From contig JAOICL010000016.1 of NCBI GenBank assembly GCA_028131545.1, forward strand, positions 1 to 50,337: 50,337 bases of DNA, in the 5' to 3' direction. Shown in pieces: positions 17,466-25,770 of the stretch. The translations under genes were made by a program, and so were the position numbers. The notes below the pieces were generated by a model, which saw nothing but the letters and a program-made list of their open reading frames with translations, had not been told where the DNA came from and did not search any database. Numbering within the stretch: position 1 is the stretch's first letter; the number at the start of each line of letters is the position of its first letter. The DNA comes from Vibrio sp. (GTDB taxonomy: Bacteria; Pseudomonadota; Gammaproteobacteria; Enterobacterales; Vibrionaceae).

Positions 17466-18614
17466 TTACGCGACCGCATTCGCTAAGATTTGGCGCAACT
17501 CTACTGGGGTTACCGTTTGATTTTCAGTTAATGCCGTTAAACCTAACTTTTCCAATCGTTCGATAATCGTATCAATGGCGTCTTGCTTACCCTTTTTATG
17601 CTCTGTCAGTTGAGTTGGAACCTCTAAATTGTGGTAAAAGGCTTCTATTGCATCAATGGTACGCTCGGCTAACGCTTCTCCAGCAATAAGACCAAACACA
17701 TTTGTGCCCATTTGCTCTAATTTCGCTCGCTTGAATTCAATTTGATGACGTAATAATGAAGGTTGAATAATTGCTAAGGAGCGTGCGTGATCCACATGCC
17801 ATAAAGCCGTTAATTCATGTCCTATCATGTGGGTTGCCCAGTCTTGCTTAACCCCAACAGAAATCAAACCATTCAATGCTTGGTTCGCAGCCCACATGAG
17901 ATTGGCTCGCCATAAATCACTGTCACGCTCGGCATAGGTATCACCCAATACTTTCAGCGATCGTAATAACGTCTCTGAGTAACCGTCTTGTACCAGCGCG
18001 CCTTCCGTTTGAGTAATGTACTGCTCACAAACATGAACCCAAGCATCAACGAGCCCATTCACTAATTGTCGCTCTGGCAATGTTTTCATGACATCTGGAT
18101 CCATGACGGCAAATTCTGGATACACACACGCCGCTGAAAATGGTAATTTTATCTGTGTTTCTGCTTTCGTGATAACCGAGTTGCCATTGGATTCTGATCC
18201 TGTAGCCGGTAACGTTAAGATCGCCCCAATCGGAATCGCTACCTCAGGTTTATAACCACCCGTTAATATGTCCCAACCATCACCATCATAATGCGCTGAT
18301 GCCGCTACATATTTGGATCCATCAATGACAGATCCCCCTCCTACCGCAAGGATATAATCAATGTCTTTTTCTTTCGCCAACGCAACGGCTTTGTCCAACG
18401 TTTCTTTTGTGGGATTGGCCTCGACGCCAGAAAACTCTATCCAATTATGATCCGTTAATGCTTGTTCTACTTGCTGATAGACACCATTCTTTTTAATGGA
18501 ACCACCACCATAAATCACCAATACTTTTTTGTTCTTATCAATGGCATCCGTAATACTGCTTATTTGCCCTTGACCAAAAAATATTGTTGTTGGGTTTCTA
18601 TAAGTAAATTTCAT
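17466..18614 (-). CDS. yqhD: NADPH-dependent iron-containing alcohol/aldehyde dehydrogenase (YqhD-like)
   Basis: The 382-residue enzyme belongs to the group III metal-dependent alcohol dehydrogenases and aligns along its length with E. coli YqhD, a broad NADPH-dependent aldehyde reductase used against reactive aldehydes. YGGGSIKKNGV (about 35-45) and AVGGGSVIDGSK (91-102) form the dinucleotide site. GLVDAWVHVCEQY and GHELTALWHVDHARSLAI carry the Asp and three His that bind the metal. LTLPATGSESNGNSVI is also typical. It is a single gene with its own terminator. No regulator of the YqhC type is adjacent. The annotation as butanol dehydrogenase in some genomes refers to the same family. Confidence 0.9.
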   Translation of the reverse strand: MKFTYRNPTTIFFGQGQISSITDAIDKNKKVLVIYGGGSIKKNGVYQQVEQALTDHNWIEFSGVEANPTKETLDKAVALAKEKDIDYILAVGGGSVIDGSKYVAASAHYDGDGWDILTGGYKPEVAIPIGAILTLPATGSESNGNSVITKAETQIKLPFSAACVYPEFAVMDPDVMKTLPERQLVNGLVDAWVHVCEQYITQTEGALVQDGYSETLLRSLKVLGDTYAERDSDLWRANLMWAANQALNGLISVGVKQDWATHMIGHELTALWHVDHARSLAIIQPSLLRHQIEFKRAKLEQMGTNVFGLIAGEALAERTIDAIEAFYHNLEVPTQLTEHKKGKQDAIDTIIERLEKLGLTALTENQTVTPVELRQILANAVA

Positions 18615-18794
18615 TCAAGCCTCTATAACCAAGGAATAAAGGGTAATCATAGTGTAGTTTGACTAAACGGGAGTATATAGCTGCCAAATAATCACAATGA
18701 GTTGAAAATATAAAGCCATTATTACCAGTAAGTAAGCGCGTATCATCATTCACTTCCTCTGTGTCTCTAGATCCAAAACATCATTGCTAAGCCA

Positions 18795-19241
18795 TTAAAT
18801 CATGATCACATTACGATGGCAGTTAGCGACAATCGCTGGTTCAGAATGTATTTCTTCGTAGGTTGAGCTCACCACATCATCAACAACCGAATCAAATAAT
18901 AAATCCCCTGAATAGTAAGCCGATAAAACGACACTCTCTTCAACACCTTGATTTTTAGCCACGACGGTCGACTCAATCAACTCATTTAAATCAGAACACG
19001 TAAACGCACTGTGCAGATCATCATCGAATTGCACTTGCCCATCGACATAAGTACTGTTCATATAATCACTGTTGATATGAGGATTATTGATATGGGATTG
19101 CATCGGATCAGATGCAAGTAGAGGTCTTTCAAAGGACTCCATATTAAAATACGCAGCCACAGAAAACAGCACACCGACAGCCAAGATCCCTTGACTCATA
19201 CAACGCTCTAATCGAGTCGCGTTCGATTGATATTTTTTCAT
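18795..19241 (-). CDS. Unknown small single-pass membrane protein
   Basis: No family is recognised. The 148 residues start with a basic segment (MKKYQSNATRLERC), then one hydrophobic helix (about 18-33, GILAVGVLFSVAAYF), then an acidic, Ser/Asp/Val-rich tail of about 110 residues, presumably periplasmic. Two cysteines occur in the tail (FTCSDLNE and VANCHRN). Its ATG overlaps the stop of the gene upstream by four bases (ATGA), so the two form an operon with coupled translation. Function cannot be inferred; the shared layout with its partner suggests a two-subunit envelope complex. Confidence 0.65.
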   Translation of the reverse strand: MKKYQSNATRLERCMSQGILAVGVLFSVAAYFNMESFERPLLASDPMQSHINNPHINSDYMNSTYVDGQVQFDDDLHSAFTCSDLNELIESTVVAKNQGVEESVVLSAYYSGDLLFDSVVDDVVSSTYEEIHSEPAIVANCHRNVIMI

Positions 19242-19507
19242 AATGACACCACCTGTATAACCTGTTCCGATTCCACACTTAATAACGTATCCATCAATGC
19301 GTGTTGCGTTTGTTCATTATCATGACTCAATGCATCATCGTGATATTGTGCGTATTGCAAAGCAATCAAAGGGGCGTAGGCCAATGGGTTTGTTGTATTG
19401 CTTAGCCACTTCGAGCGATCATTTATCTCCATACGGCTGACCACAGTCATAATGGATAGGACACTGAACAGCACCGTCCCTCCACCGAGTAATCTCAATA
19501 TCATCAT
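19238..19507 (-). CDS. Unknown small membrane protein
   Basis: This 89-residue protein has an N-terminal hydrophobic helix (about 3-24, MILRLLGGGTVLFSVLSIMTVV) and a hydrophilic, Gln/His/Asp-rich remainder. No family is recognised. AAGGA lies 8 nt before the ATG at 19507. It is the first gene of a two-gene operon with the 148-residue protein, overlapping it by four bases. The 410-bp region upstream holds an inverted repeat (19694-19707) that could be an operator. Confidence 0.65.
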   Translation of the reverse strand: MMILRLLGGGTVLFSVLSIMTVVSRMEINDRSKWLSNTTNPLAYAPLIALQYAQYHDDALSHDNEQTQHALMDTLLSVESEQVIQVVSL

Positions 19508-19917
19508 GTCTTATTTCCTTATCGCATTTTTACAGCCTAATACCAACGAGTGATGGCACAGACACTGAAAAGCGGAAATCAATGACAACGTAGTGACATA
19601 CCCGCTTCTATCTTTACTATATGCGAACAATGTCGGGGGCTTTGTTAGGTGTTCATGTGCGTATTGTTAGGTGACCGTCAGAAAGTCAGAAGAGTGACAT
19701 GTGTCACAGGGGAACTCGAGTGGAAAAATGGAATAGTAATAAAAGAATAACAAGTAAACTATAAGTCACTAATTTTAAAGTACTTTAAAACCAATGAATA
19801 TGACTCAGGTGTCACATTCGATAGGGATAAAGGCATAGTGACTGCCTTGTATCATCCCTTTTGGTCAGATCCTATGTTAGCGTTTGGTCAATAGAGTACG
19901 GTAAGGTAAAGGTTATG
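19508..19917. other. 410-bp non-coding region with a small inverted repeat
   Basis: No convincing gene is seen. GTGACA and TGTCAC, two bases apart at 19694-19707, form a 14-bp inverted repeat, and a lone TGTCAC recurs near 19810. The region must contain the promoter of the leftward two-gene operon. The right part, downstream of the Gre-like gene, is AT-rich without an obvious terminator hairpin. Confidence 0.5.
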
Positions 19918-20364
19918 TTAGCGAACGTCGATAACTTCTCGACCATCTTCAAGCACTTCGCCCTGCTCTGCGCCATCGAGCATTTCACCTAATGGAGAAT
20001 GAGGAGTAATCACAATAACCTTACCAGAAGACAATTTCACCCCGCCACAAACAGGCAAAAACCAGCACACCATACCGGTGCTGAGAGTAATCAATGCTCC
20101 AAGATTAATGTCATCCAACTCATCAAACTCTTTTAAATGCAAAGACTGGATTTGGCTGATCATCTGATCACAATCCATCACTCGTTGTGACTGACCATGC
20201 GCCAGATAAGCCGATTCTAACCCAACGGTATCGTACTGAGTTTCCGCCACACTTTGCTCATGCGTTGCATCATCATGCGCGCTGCTCGCGGCTTCCAATG
20301 CATTTTGGCGCTGTTGGGTTAATAGGGTTAACAGTTCGCTACGAAGTTGTTCTTTATCGATCAT
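19918..20364 (-). CDS. GreA/GreB-like C-terminal domain protein
   Basis: The 148-residue protein has an N-terminal helical segment (about 1-80, Gln/Glu/Ala-rich, probably coiled coil) and a C-terminal part in which VIVITPHSPLGEMLDGAEQGEVL (about 113-137) matches the FKBP-like C-terminal domain of GreA/GreB transcript-cleavage factors. True Gre factors carry an acidic pair at the coiled-coil tip and a strict length of about 158; this sequence is shorter with a different N-terminal half (AAYLAHGQSQRV). It may bind RNA polymerase near the secondary channel without being a cleavage factor. No strong ribosome-binding site precedes the ATG. It is divergent from the M20 peptidase gene. Confidence 0.65.
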   Translation of the reverse strand: MIDKEQLRSELLTLLTQQRQNALEAASSAHDDATHEQSVAETQYDTVGLESAYLAHGQSQRVMDCDQMISQIQSLHLKEFDELDDINLGALITLSTGMVCWFLPVCGGVKLSSGKVIVITPHSPLGEMLDGAEQGEVLEDGREVIDVR

Positions 20365-20634
20365 AAAAGAAAAGTCTTATCAGAGAGTGAGTTGATGACA
20401 TTCGCTTACCACGCGAATAAATATAGGTGAACCATGGTAAAGGATTTGTCGTCAAATGAATATAATTCAAAGCGATTAAAATCCTCCGTCATTCCCACCA
20501 TTGTCACCATTGTCACCAAGCCAAGTAAATTCGCGCCGCTGTGTAATATAAGAAATACGAATAGAAGTATAAGTATTTTGATTTGTTCAAGGGAATTGTT
20601 AGATGTTAAGTTGACGATAACAAGGAGAGCACAC

Positions 20635-21801
20635 ATGCCTAATATGGATATATTGACCCAATGGGTCGAAGAAACAATTCAAGTACGAAAAACCATTCAT
20701 CAGAACCCTGAGCTTGGCTTTGAAGAATATTCAACTCAAAAAATCGTCATGACAGAACTCGAAAAGTATGGCGTTGATACCATAGAGACTCGCTTTGGTA
20801 AAACAGGAGTCGTCGGTATCATTAATGGCAATTTAGGAGATGGTAAGTCGATCGGTTTACGCGCTGATCTTGATGCTCTCCCGATACATGAAGACAATCA
20901 TTTTGAACATCGTTCATGTAACGCTGGCAAAATGCATGCTTGTGGTCACGATGGTCATACTGCCATGTTACTGCTGGCTGCAAGATACTTGGCACATACT
21001 CGACACTTTTCTGGGCGAGTCGTTCTCATATTTCAACCCGCTGAAGAAGGGTTAGGTGGCGCTGAAACCATGCTTGGTGATGGGTTACTTGAGTCTTACC
21101 CCATTGATGAGTGTTATGCATTACATAATATGCCAGGACTAAAAGCGGGCGAGTTTGCCTTTAAAACCGGCTCTATCATGGCCAGTTCAGACAGATTATT
21201 CATAACCGTTAATGGTAAAAGTGGGCATGCGGGATTACCACAATTGACTCAAGATCCCTTATTAGTGGCAACTCATATCTACCAAGGTATTCAAGGCTTA
21301 ATCACAAGAAGTTATGATCCCCTAGACCCAAAAGTGGTTACCGTCACTCAGCTTCATTGTGGTACAACCACAAATGCAATTGCCGATACCGCGCACCTAA
21401 GTGGGACATTTAGAACTCTAAAACAAGACACTCGCAATGACTTAGTTCAAAAACTCGATACCCTAACGACCCATATCGCTACGGCTTACGGCATGACGGC
21501 TGAATTTAAACTCGGCCCAATATCACACCCACCCACCGTCAATACAGAAGCAGAAGTTGCTCATGCGGTTGCCGCTGCAACGGCGGTCGTAGGATCAGAG
21601 AACATGAACCCGAACTATAATGCACAATTAACCAGTGAAGATTTTGCGTTTTTCTTAAAAGAAGTTCCAGGATGCTATGGTTTTATCGGTAACGGTGACA
21701 CCAGTGTGGGTTTACATAACAGCCTTTATGATTTTAATGACCATATTTTAAAGCTAGGTGCTGCTTATTTTATTAATATCGTCGAAATGGCATCAAAGTA
21801 A
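20635..21801 (+). CDS. M20 family amidohydrolase (hippurate hydrolase/aminoacylase type)
   Basis: The 388-residue metallo-amidohydrolase belongs to the M20D group, which releases amino acids from N-acyl derivatives such as hippurate or N-acetyl amino acids. KMHACGHDGHTAMLLLAA (99-116) carries the Cys and His ligands; PAEEGLGGAETML carries the catalytic and metal-binding Glu pair. LGLRADLDALP-like sequence (74-83) and the dimerisation insert with GKSGHAGLPQ are as expected. The open frame extends 67 codons upstream, but AAGGAG lies 8 nt before the ATG at 20635 and the product from there (MPNMDILTQWVEETIQVRKT) begins at the family's usual point, so I use it. It converges on a truncated LysR gene with 20 bases between. 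No signal peptide is present. Confidence 0.9.
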   Translation: MPNMDILTQWVEETIQVRKTIHQNPELGFEEYSTQKIVMTELEKYGVDTIETRFGKTGVVGIINGNLGDGKSIGLRADLDALPIHEDNHFEHRSCNAGKMHACGHDGHTAMLLLAARYLAHTRHFSGRVVLIFQPAEEGLGGAETMLGDGLLESYPIDECYALHNMPGLKAGEFAFKTGSIMASSDRLFITVNGKSGHAGLPQLTQDPLLVATHIYQGIQGLITRSYDPLDPKVVTVTQLHCGTTTNAIADTAHLSGTFRTLKQDTRNDLVQKLDTLTTHIATAYGMTAEFKLGPISHPPTVNTEAEVAHAVAAATAVVGSENMNPNYNAQLTSEDFAFFLKEVPGCYGFIGNGDTSVGLHNSLYDFNDHILKLGAAYFINIVEMASK

Positions 21802-21821
21802 CGAAGACGAGATCCGACTCA

Positions 21822-22340
21822 TTAGGCTCTTCTTTCCAGTCGTGTCGAAGCCTCAACTTGCTTCTGTAAGGATTGATAAAAGTCATCAATCAATGAGCTC
21901 TTATTACTCTTCTTTTTTAATAACCCAATCACTCGATACTGCACGGGTGAGATGATGGTTATAAACTTGATTCTTTTCTCATTATTTAAATACGACACGC
22001 TTTTTGTTGAGACGGACGCGCCAAATCCATTCGCGACCATGCCTAACATTGTTAATGTGTGAGAAACGATCATATCCGGTGAATGCGATAACCCTAAAGA
22101 TGTCAATGTTCCCTCCGTCAATTGCCTTAAACTGTTCCCTTCTGATACTCCGATGTTCGCGTATTGATGAACTTGCTCCCAAGTCACCTGTTCGTACGAA
22201 GCCAGTGAATGATCATCTCGACACACAAAACACAACGCATCTTGAAATAAAGGCAAAAATGAAAGCTCTGGATGCATAGGGTCCGTTGTTAACCCAATGT
22301 CTGCAGCCCCCTCTAAAACCTGAGACTGACACTTGAACAA
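21822..22340 (-). pseudogene. Truncated LysR regulator (effector domain only)
   Basis: The remaining 172 codons encode the C-terminal effector domain of a LysR protein of the CysB/Cbl-like kind (VLEGAADIGLTTDP, DHSLASYEQVTWEQV, GFGASVSTKSVSYL). The helix-turn-helix and the first part of the effector domain are missing. The frame opens at a TTG and has a stop codon directly before it. In the +1 frame just upstream the residues NLIVQVS would continue the domain, suggesting a frameshift near 22325 as well as loss of everything beyond about 22350. Upstream sequence belongs to unrelated small genes. This looks like an insertion or deletion scar at the left edge of the variable region. It cannot bind DNA as a LysR protein. 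Confidence 0.8.
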
Positions 22341-22365
22341 TCAAGTTCATTACCGATGAAATGCC

Positions 22366-22545
22366 CTATCTTTGTGATGAAAAGCGGAATGTCTTATCTA
22401 AAAAGTGAACAACAATAACCATCAGAAAAAAGCCCCCTCCGATAATCCAATAGTTACCATCTGCAATCATGAATGTACCTAGAAATAGGCTAAATATGAT
22501 TATGGATACGATAAGCAAACCTAATCTATCTTTTAGTCTATTCAT
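22366..22545 (-). CDS. Unknown small two-helix membrane protein
   Basis: The 59-residue protein (MNRLKDRLGLLIVSIII...) contains two hydrophobic helices (about 8-27 and 31-48) and a basic C-terminal tail. No family is recognised. GAGG lies 8 nt upstream of the ATG at 22545. A GTG at 22569, with its own GAGG 8 nt upstream, would give a 67-residue form; I prefer the ATG. It is last in a three-gene leftward cluster, 92 bases after the preceding gene. Confidence 0.5.
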   Translation of the reverse strand: MNRLKDRLGLLIVSIIIFSLFLGTFMIADGNYWIIGGGFFLMVIVVHFLDKTFRFSSQR

Positions 22546-22637
22546 TATTACAACCTCAAGGTATTTCACTTTAAAAGCCTCAAATTTCGCCCTCTTTCCC
22601 GTATAGATACCAAATCATAAACTGAGAAAGTTCTGCC

Positions 22638-22955
22638 TTAATGCCAACAACCTTGGCCATTAAAATAACTCGGATCTTTTGGTAATCTTCTTAAGCCGTA
22701 TTCATCCTGAAGGTAAAGCCTTTCAAAGTTCCGACGCTTAATCCCTACTGCTGGCGACTCTCGTAATACATTAACCAAATGCTGTATTTCCTTGGAGTGA
22801 AAAGAATGCCCCTGAGCCAGCAAACTTTCTAGGACTGGGTATATTTCTTTATATACTTTGTTTGCATCATTCTTCGATGATATTTGTCCATACATCTGTT
22901 GCAACAAAGAAAAGAGAGAGGTGTAAGGCGAAACCTCTTTAATGATGTTATTCAT
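22638..22955 (-). CDS. Unknown 105-residue soluble protein
   Basis: No family is recognised. The sequence is hydrophilic and mostly helical, with conserved-looking segments LLQQMYGQISSK and VNVLRESPAVGIKRRNFERLYL, and ends FNGQGCWH. Its ATG overlaps the stop of the membrane protein gene upstream by four bases (ATGA), so the two are translationally coupled. No toxin, immunity or enzyme motif could be identified. Confidence 0.55.
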   Translation of the reverse strand: MNNIIKEVSPYTSLFSLLQQMYGQISSKNDANKVYKEIYPVLESLLAQGHSFHSKEIQHLVNVLRESPAVGIKRRNFERLYLQDEYGLRRLPKDPSYFNGQGCWH

Positions 22956-23305
22956 TTTGTAATTACCCTAGCAATAAATAGGTTAATAACCAACTGAATG
23001 GAAAATAAAGTAAAGAAGCTTGAAGGGAAGCTTTGCTCACTATAGATAAGCACAGGTGCAAGACCTTCAATGAAAGTAAAAGCAACAAAGACACCAGCAA
23101 GGATATGCATTACTTTTTTACCTATGATGTCAGATCCTTTAAATTTCACAAAGAGGCATACAACCATTGCATACGATAATACTGTTGAAATGGCTGAAAT
23201 GACTTGTTCTACTACCTCACCCGATACTAAAATTGCATTTGAAAGCGCACTACCTGCAAGTAAGAATATCAATAACGCCAGTGAGAATTTTTGGTTTGTA
23301 TTCAC
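22952..23305 (-). CDS. Unknown four-helix membrane protein
   Basis: The 117-residue protein is very hydrophobic, with about four transmembrane helices (8-28, 35-52, 64-86 and 93-113). No family is recognised. The first helix could also act as a signal sequence, but the remaining helices argue for an integral inner-membrane protein. It heads a cluster with the 105- and 59-residue genes. A 316-bp region without genes lies upstream and presumably contains the promoter. The cluster lies just beyond the broken LysR gene and may have come in with it. Confidence 0.55.
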   Translation of the reverse strand: MNTNQKFSLALLIFLLAGSALSNAILVSGEVVEQVISAISTVLSYAMVVCLFVKFKGSDIIGKKVMHILAGVFVAFTFIEGLAPVLIYSEQSFPSSFFTLFSIQLVINLFIARVITK

Positions 23306-23621
23306 TCTACACCTCTCTTCCCTGTAATTAATTTTGGTAACTTATCGCCCATGAAATCAAACCACAAGTCATACCATCAAATAATCGATCTCACCCTCAG
23401 TAATATGCAACAAAATCGATTAAATATTGATGTGAATCACGTTGATTAATCTGTCAATTATTGGCTAAGATACGGCTTACTTTGGAAAGTCACTAAACCT
23501 TTTAATAACATTAATTCACTGGCCAGATCACATATAAGCTGACAATACCCTTAATGGTACCTATTATTTATACCAACAACGGAGAGCCAAGCCTTTCCAC
23601 TCACTTTAATAAGGCATTGTT
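23306..23621. other. 316-bp non-coding region between orphan cluster and CPXCG gene
   Basis: No gene is supported here; one overlapping plus-strand frame conflicts with the zinc-ribbon-like gene and lacks a ribosome-binding site. The region is AT-rich and should contain divergent promoters for the membrane-protein cluster and the CPXCG gene. I see no strong hairpin or repeat. Confidence 0.4.
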
Positions 23622-23810
23622 ATGTTTGATCTTATCGAAGAACGCATGGTCGAGTGTCCATACTGTTGTGAAACGCTTACGGTACTCATCAATAGAGAAG
23701 ACATCGACAACGACTATATTGAAGATTGCCAAGTCTGTTGTAAGCCCATCCTATTTCAAGTGAGCGCGGATGAAGCCAATGAACTGACCATCGATTTATC
23801 ACAAGAGTGA
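23622..23810 (+). CDS. CPXCG-type cysteine-rich small protein
   Basis: The 62-residue protein has two cysteine pairs, VECPYCCETL (10-19) and DCQVCCKPI (35-43), spaced to hold one zinc or iron in a rubredoxin-knuckle fold. This matches the CPXCG motif proteins common as single short genes in Vibrio and Shewanella. AAGG sits 7 nt before the ATG. The acidic C terminus (SADEANELTIDLSQE) is also typical. It is probably a core gene that marks the left border of the defence island, convergent with the last defence gene 90 bases away. Molecular role is unknown. Confidence 0.75.
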   Translation: MFDLIEERMVECPYCCETLTVLINREDIDNDYIEDCQVCCKPILFQVSADEANELTIDLSQE

Positions 23811-23900
23811 GTGCCAAACTTTAACACTAGGAATGGCTTTATCTCATCTTTATTTGGACCTGTATTAGTCAATATCGCACTTATTCTCTGAAATCGAGGG

Positions 23901-24596
23901 TTACTCAATTTGTCTATTCAACATACGCGTTAGTACTTCTTTCATTGAATTGTGAAAATCGATCATTGATTTCATATCGGTGATTTGAGCGAGATCGATT
24001 AAACCATCATCGACAAGTTCATTGAGTTTTTCACGGGTAGCTGGCTCATTAAGGTGATCTGCTAACTCAGCTTTTAAAGAGCGAGGTGAATCATCATTGC
24101 CCGAGCGTTCTTCTAAAGCCGCGCAGTGTTGATAACCATTTTTAAGCGCACAAAGTAACCACGCTTCTGACTTTGGCTGAGCAACCAACGGCACGCCATT
24201 TTCAAAACCTTGCGCTTCAAAACCATGCTCCATTGAAAGGCGCTTGGTATGGTAATCAGGCCACTGATTACTGTCTGAGTCGTGGAATAACACCGCTAAG
24301 CTTGGTTGAGTGTCTGCATTCTTTGCCACATACGCCAATGCACGTGCCGCAGTGTAAAACTCACGAGTTTCGTGTTGCGTCTTTTTACCGCGCCTTGATA
24401 AAGGTTTAATGATTTTTCTATCGCGTGAAATTTCTGTAATTCGTGTCTCGTGAACCACGTCGAGCATACCTATTTCTAACAATGAGTATTGAATATATGG
24501 CTCAATGAACTTATCAATCAATTTACTGAGTGGTCCAATCGCCTCATTGCTTTTTCCGATGTCGGTTTCACCTTCACCACTAACAACTAAATACAT
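23901..24596 (-). CDS. TOPRIM-like (RloB/DUF4276-type) protein, partner of the AAA ATPase
   Basis: The 231-residue protein begins MYLVVSGEGETDIG, with the glutamates of a TOPRIM-like first strand (E8, E10), and has HDSDSNQ (105-111), matching the D-x-D metal site of that fold. A PKSEAWLLCAL segment (about 142-152) resembles the conserved C-terminal helix of DUF4276/RloB proteins. Nuclease or tRNase activity is therefore plausible. It lies 13 bases downstream of the ATPase gene in the same operon as hsdRMS. ATPase plus TOPRIM pairs occur in RloAB, PARIS (AriAB) and split OLD-type defence modules; this one is closest in position to RloAB, which was named for linkage to hsd loci. The AriB-type DUF4435 signature is not evident. 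Confidence 0.6.
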   Translation of the reverse strand: MYLVVSGEGETDIGKSNEAIGPLSKLIDKFIEPYIQYSLLEIGMLDVVHETRITEISRDRKIIKPLSRRGKKTQHETREFYTAARALAYVAKNADTQPSLAVLFHDSDSNQWPDYHTKRLSMEHGFEAQGFENGVPLVAQPKSEAWLLCALKNGYQHCAALEERSGNDDSPRSLKAELADHLNEPATREKLNELVDDGLIDLAQITDMKSMIDFHNSMKEVLTRMLNRQIE

Positions 24597-24609
24597 GCGT
24601 ACAATCCTT

Positions 24610-25770
24610 TTAGCGGTTAAATAACTCTAACGCGGTAATTTCAGGAACGAGGTTGTCAAGTACGGTATCTTCATAGGCTTCACCGGGGCCCATAAACTTC
24701 AGCTTACGCTGCATAGAGAGGATATCAAACAGACGTATGGCTTGGGTCGCGCCTCTGTTATTCTTATACAGATAAACAACGCCTGCTTTGGCGACCTCAT
24801 CCTCCATGTAATTCAGAATCATAGGGCTGTGAGTGGTAACAATCACTTGAGTGTTGGCTGAAACTAAGCTGTCTACTAGCTTTTCGATCAGTTCAGGGTT
24901 AACACCATTTTCAATCTCATCAAGCAATAACGCACTTTGCTTTTTGGTCAGCTGAGCAAAAATCGCCATAAAACGCAGTAAGCCATCGTTGATGTGTCTC
25001 GCCTCCGTTTTAATGGTTTTATCGCCAAACTTTTCTTCTATTTCAAGTCTCACCGTCCCTGCCGATTTTTGAACCGTCGCGTCCACTTTAACCAAATTTG
25101 GGTACAAGCTTGTTAACGTTGAAACTAAGCTCGATTTCTCGTCTTTGCTCATGTTACTGATAAAGCTAGACAGCATTTTTCCGCCGGTGCCCAGTTTCTT
25201 ATCGCTAATGTGTTGATCTCGAAGCATATCAGGCGAAAGCATGTCTAATGCATTGAGCTCATTAAAGAAGGTTTTGAATAGCATCAACTCTGGTGGAAGT
25301 TGACTTTCTCGTAACTGGGATAAAATAGACCCTTGGTAGGCAAAGGTAATCGGGGCTTGAAGATCTTCTGTTGGCAGTGAAAACTTACCATCAGCGACGT
25401 TAAGCAACGTTTTACTGCCCCAAACCATTTTCTCAGAAGTACAATACAACTCTGTTCTGTTGAAACTGCCTTCCCAAATAACGGGTTTACCCGAGTAAGA
25501 AAGTTCTACTGTAAACGTAATATTGGACTGCTTAGTGAGCGTTGAATTAAGATCTCTCGCGCTCCATTGACGGCTTTCCAACCATTCATCAATGTTACCG
25601 CTCACCTGCTGGGAAAGAAAATCAATAAACTGTAATACGGTCGATTTACCCGCTCCATTTAACCCCACTAAACAATTGAACTGACTAAACGGCAGCGAAA
25701 AGTCGACCAACGATTTAAAGTTATTTGCTTTGATATTGACGAGTGAGAGTGATGGTTCCATGTCGTTCAT
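24610..25770 (-). CDS. AAA_21/OLD-type ABC ATPase, partner of the TOPRIM protein
   Basis: The 386-residue ATPase has Walker A GLNGAGKS (36-43), Walker B ALLLDEIENG (D284, E285) and a sensor histidine TTHSP (H314), the pattern of the AAA_15/AAA_21 ATPases related to OLD, RloA and AriA. The intervening arm is short, without an SMC-length coiled coil. Its ATG shares one base with the hsdS stop (TAATG), so translation is tightly coupled to the type I system; the TOPRIM partner follows by 13 bases. In PARIS the equivalent ATPase forms a sensor scaffold that releases the TOPRIM effector on detecting a phage anti-restriction protein. Such a role here is inference from context and fold. Confidence 0.75.
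   Translation of the reverse strand: MNDMEPSLSLVNIKANNFKSLVDFSLPFSQFNCLVGLNGAGKSTVLQFIDFLSQQVSGNIDEWLESRQWSARDLNSTLTKQSNITFTVELSYSGKPVIWEGSFNRTELYCTSEKMVWGSKTLLNVADGKFSLPTEDLQAPITFAYQGSILSQLRESQLPPELMLFKTFFNELNALDMLSPDMLRDQHISDKKLGTGGKMLSSFISNMSKDEKSSLVSTLTSLYPNLVKVDATVQKSAGTVRLEIEEKFGDKTIKTEARHINDGLLRFMAIFAQLTKKQSALLLDEIENGVNPELIEKLVDSLVSANTQVIVTTHSPMILNYMEDEVAKAGVVYLYKNNRGATQAIRLFDILSMQRKLKFMGPGEAYEDTVLDNLVPEITALELFNR

Noticed and set aside
20434..20634. Longer N terminus for the M20 amidohydrolase
   Set aside because: The extra 67 residues are unlike the family and have no ribosome-binding site; AAGGAG precedes the ATG at 20635.
23554..23763. 69-residue open frame overlapping the CPXCG gene
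   Set aside because: It overlaps a well-supported zinc-ribbon-like gene in another frame and has no ribosome-binding site or recognisable features.
23901..25770. Calling the ATPase/TOPRIM pair PARIS outright
   Set aside because: The TOPRIM partner does not show a DUF4435-like sequence and is shorter than AriB, so only a similarity of architecture is claimed.
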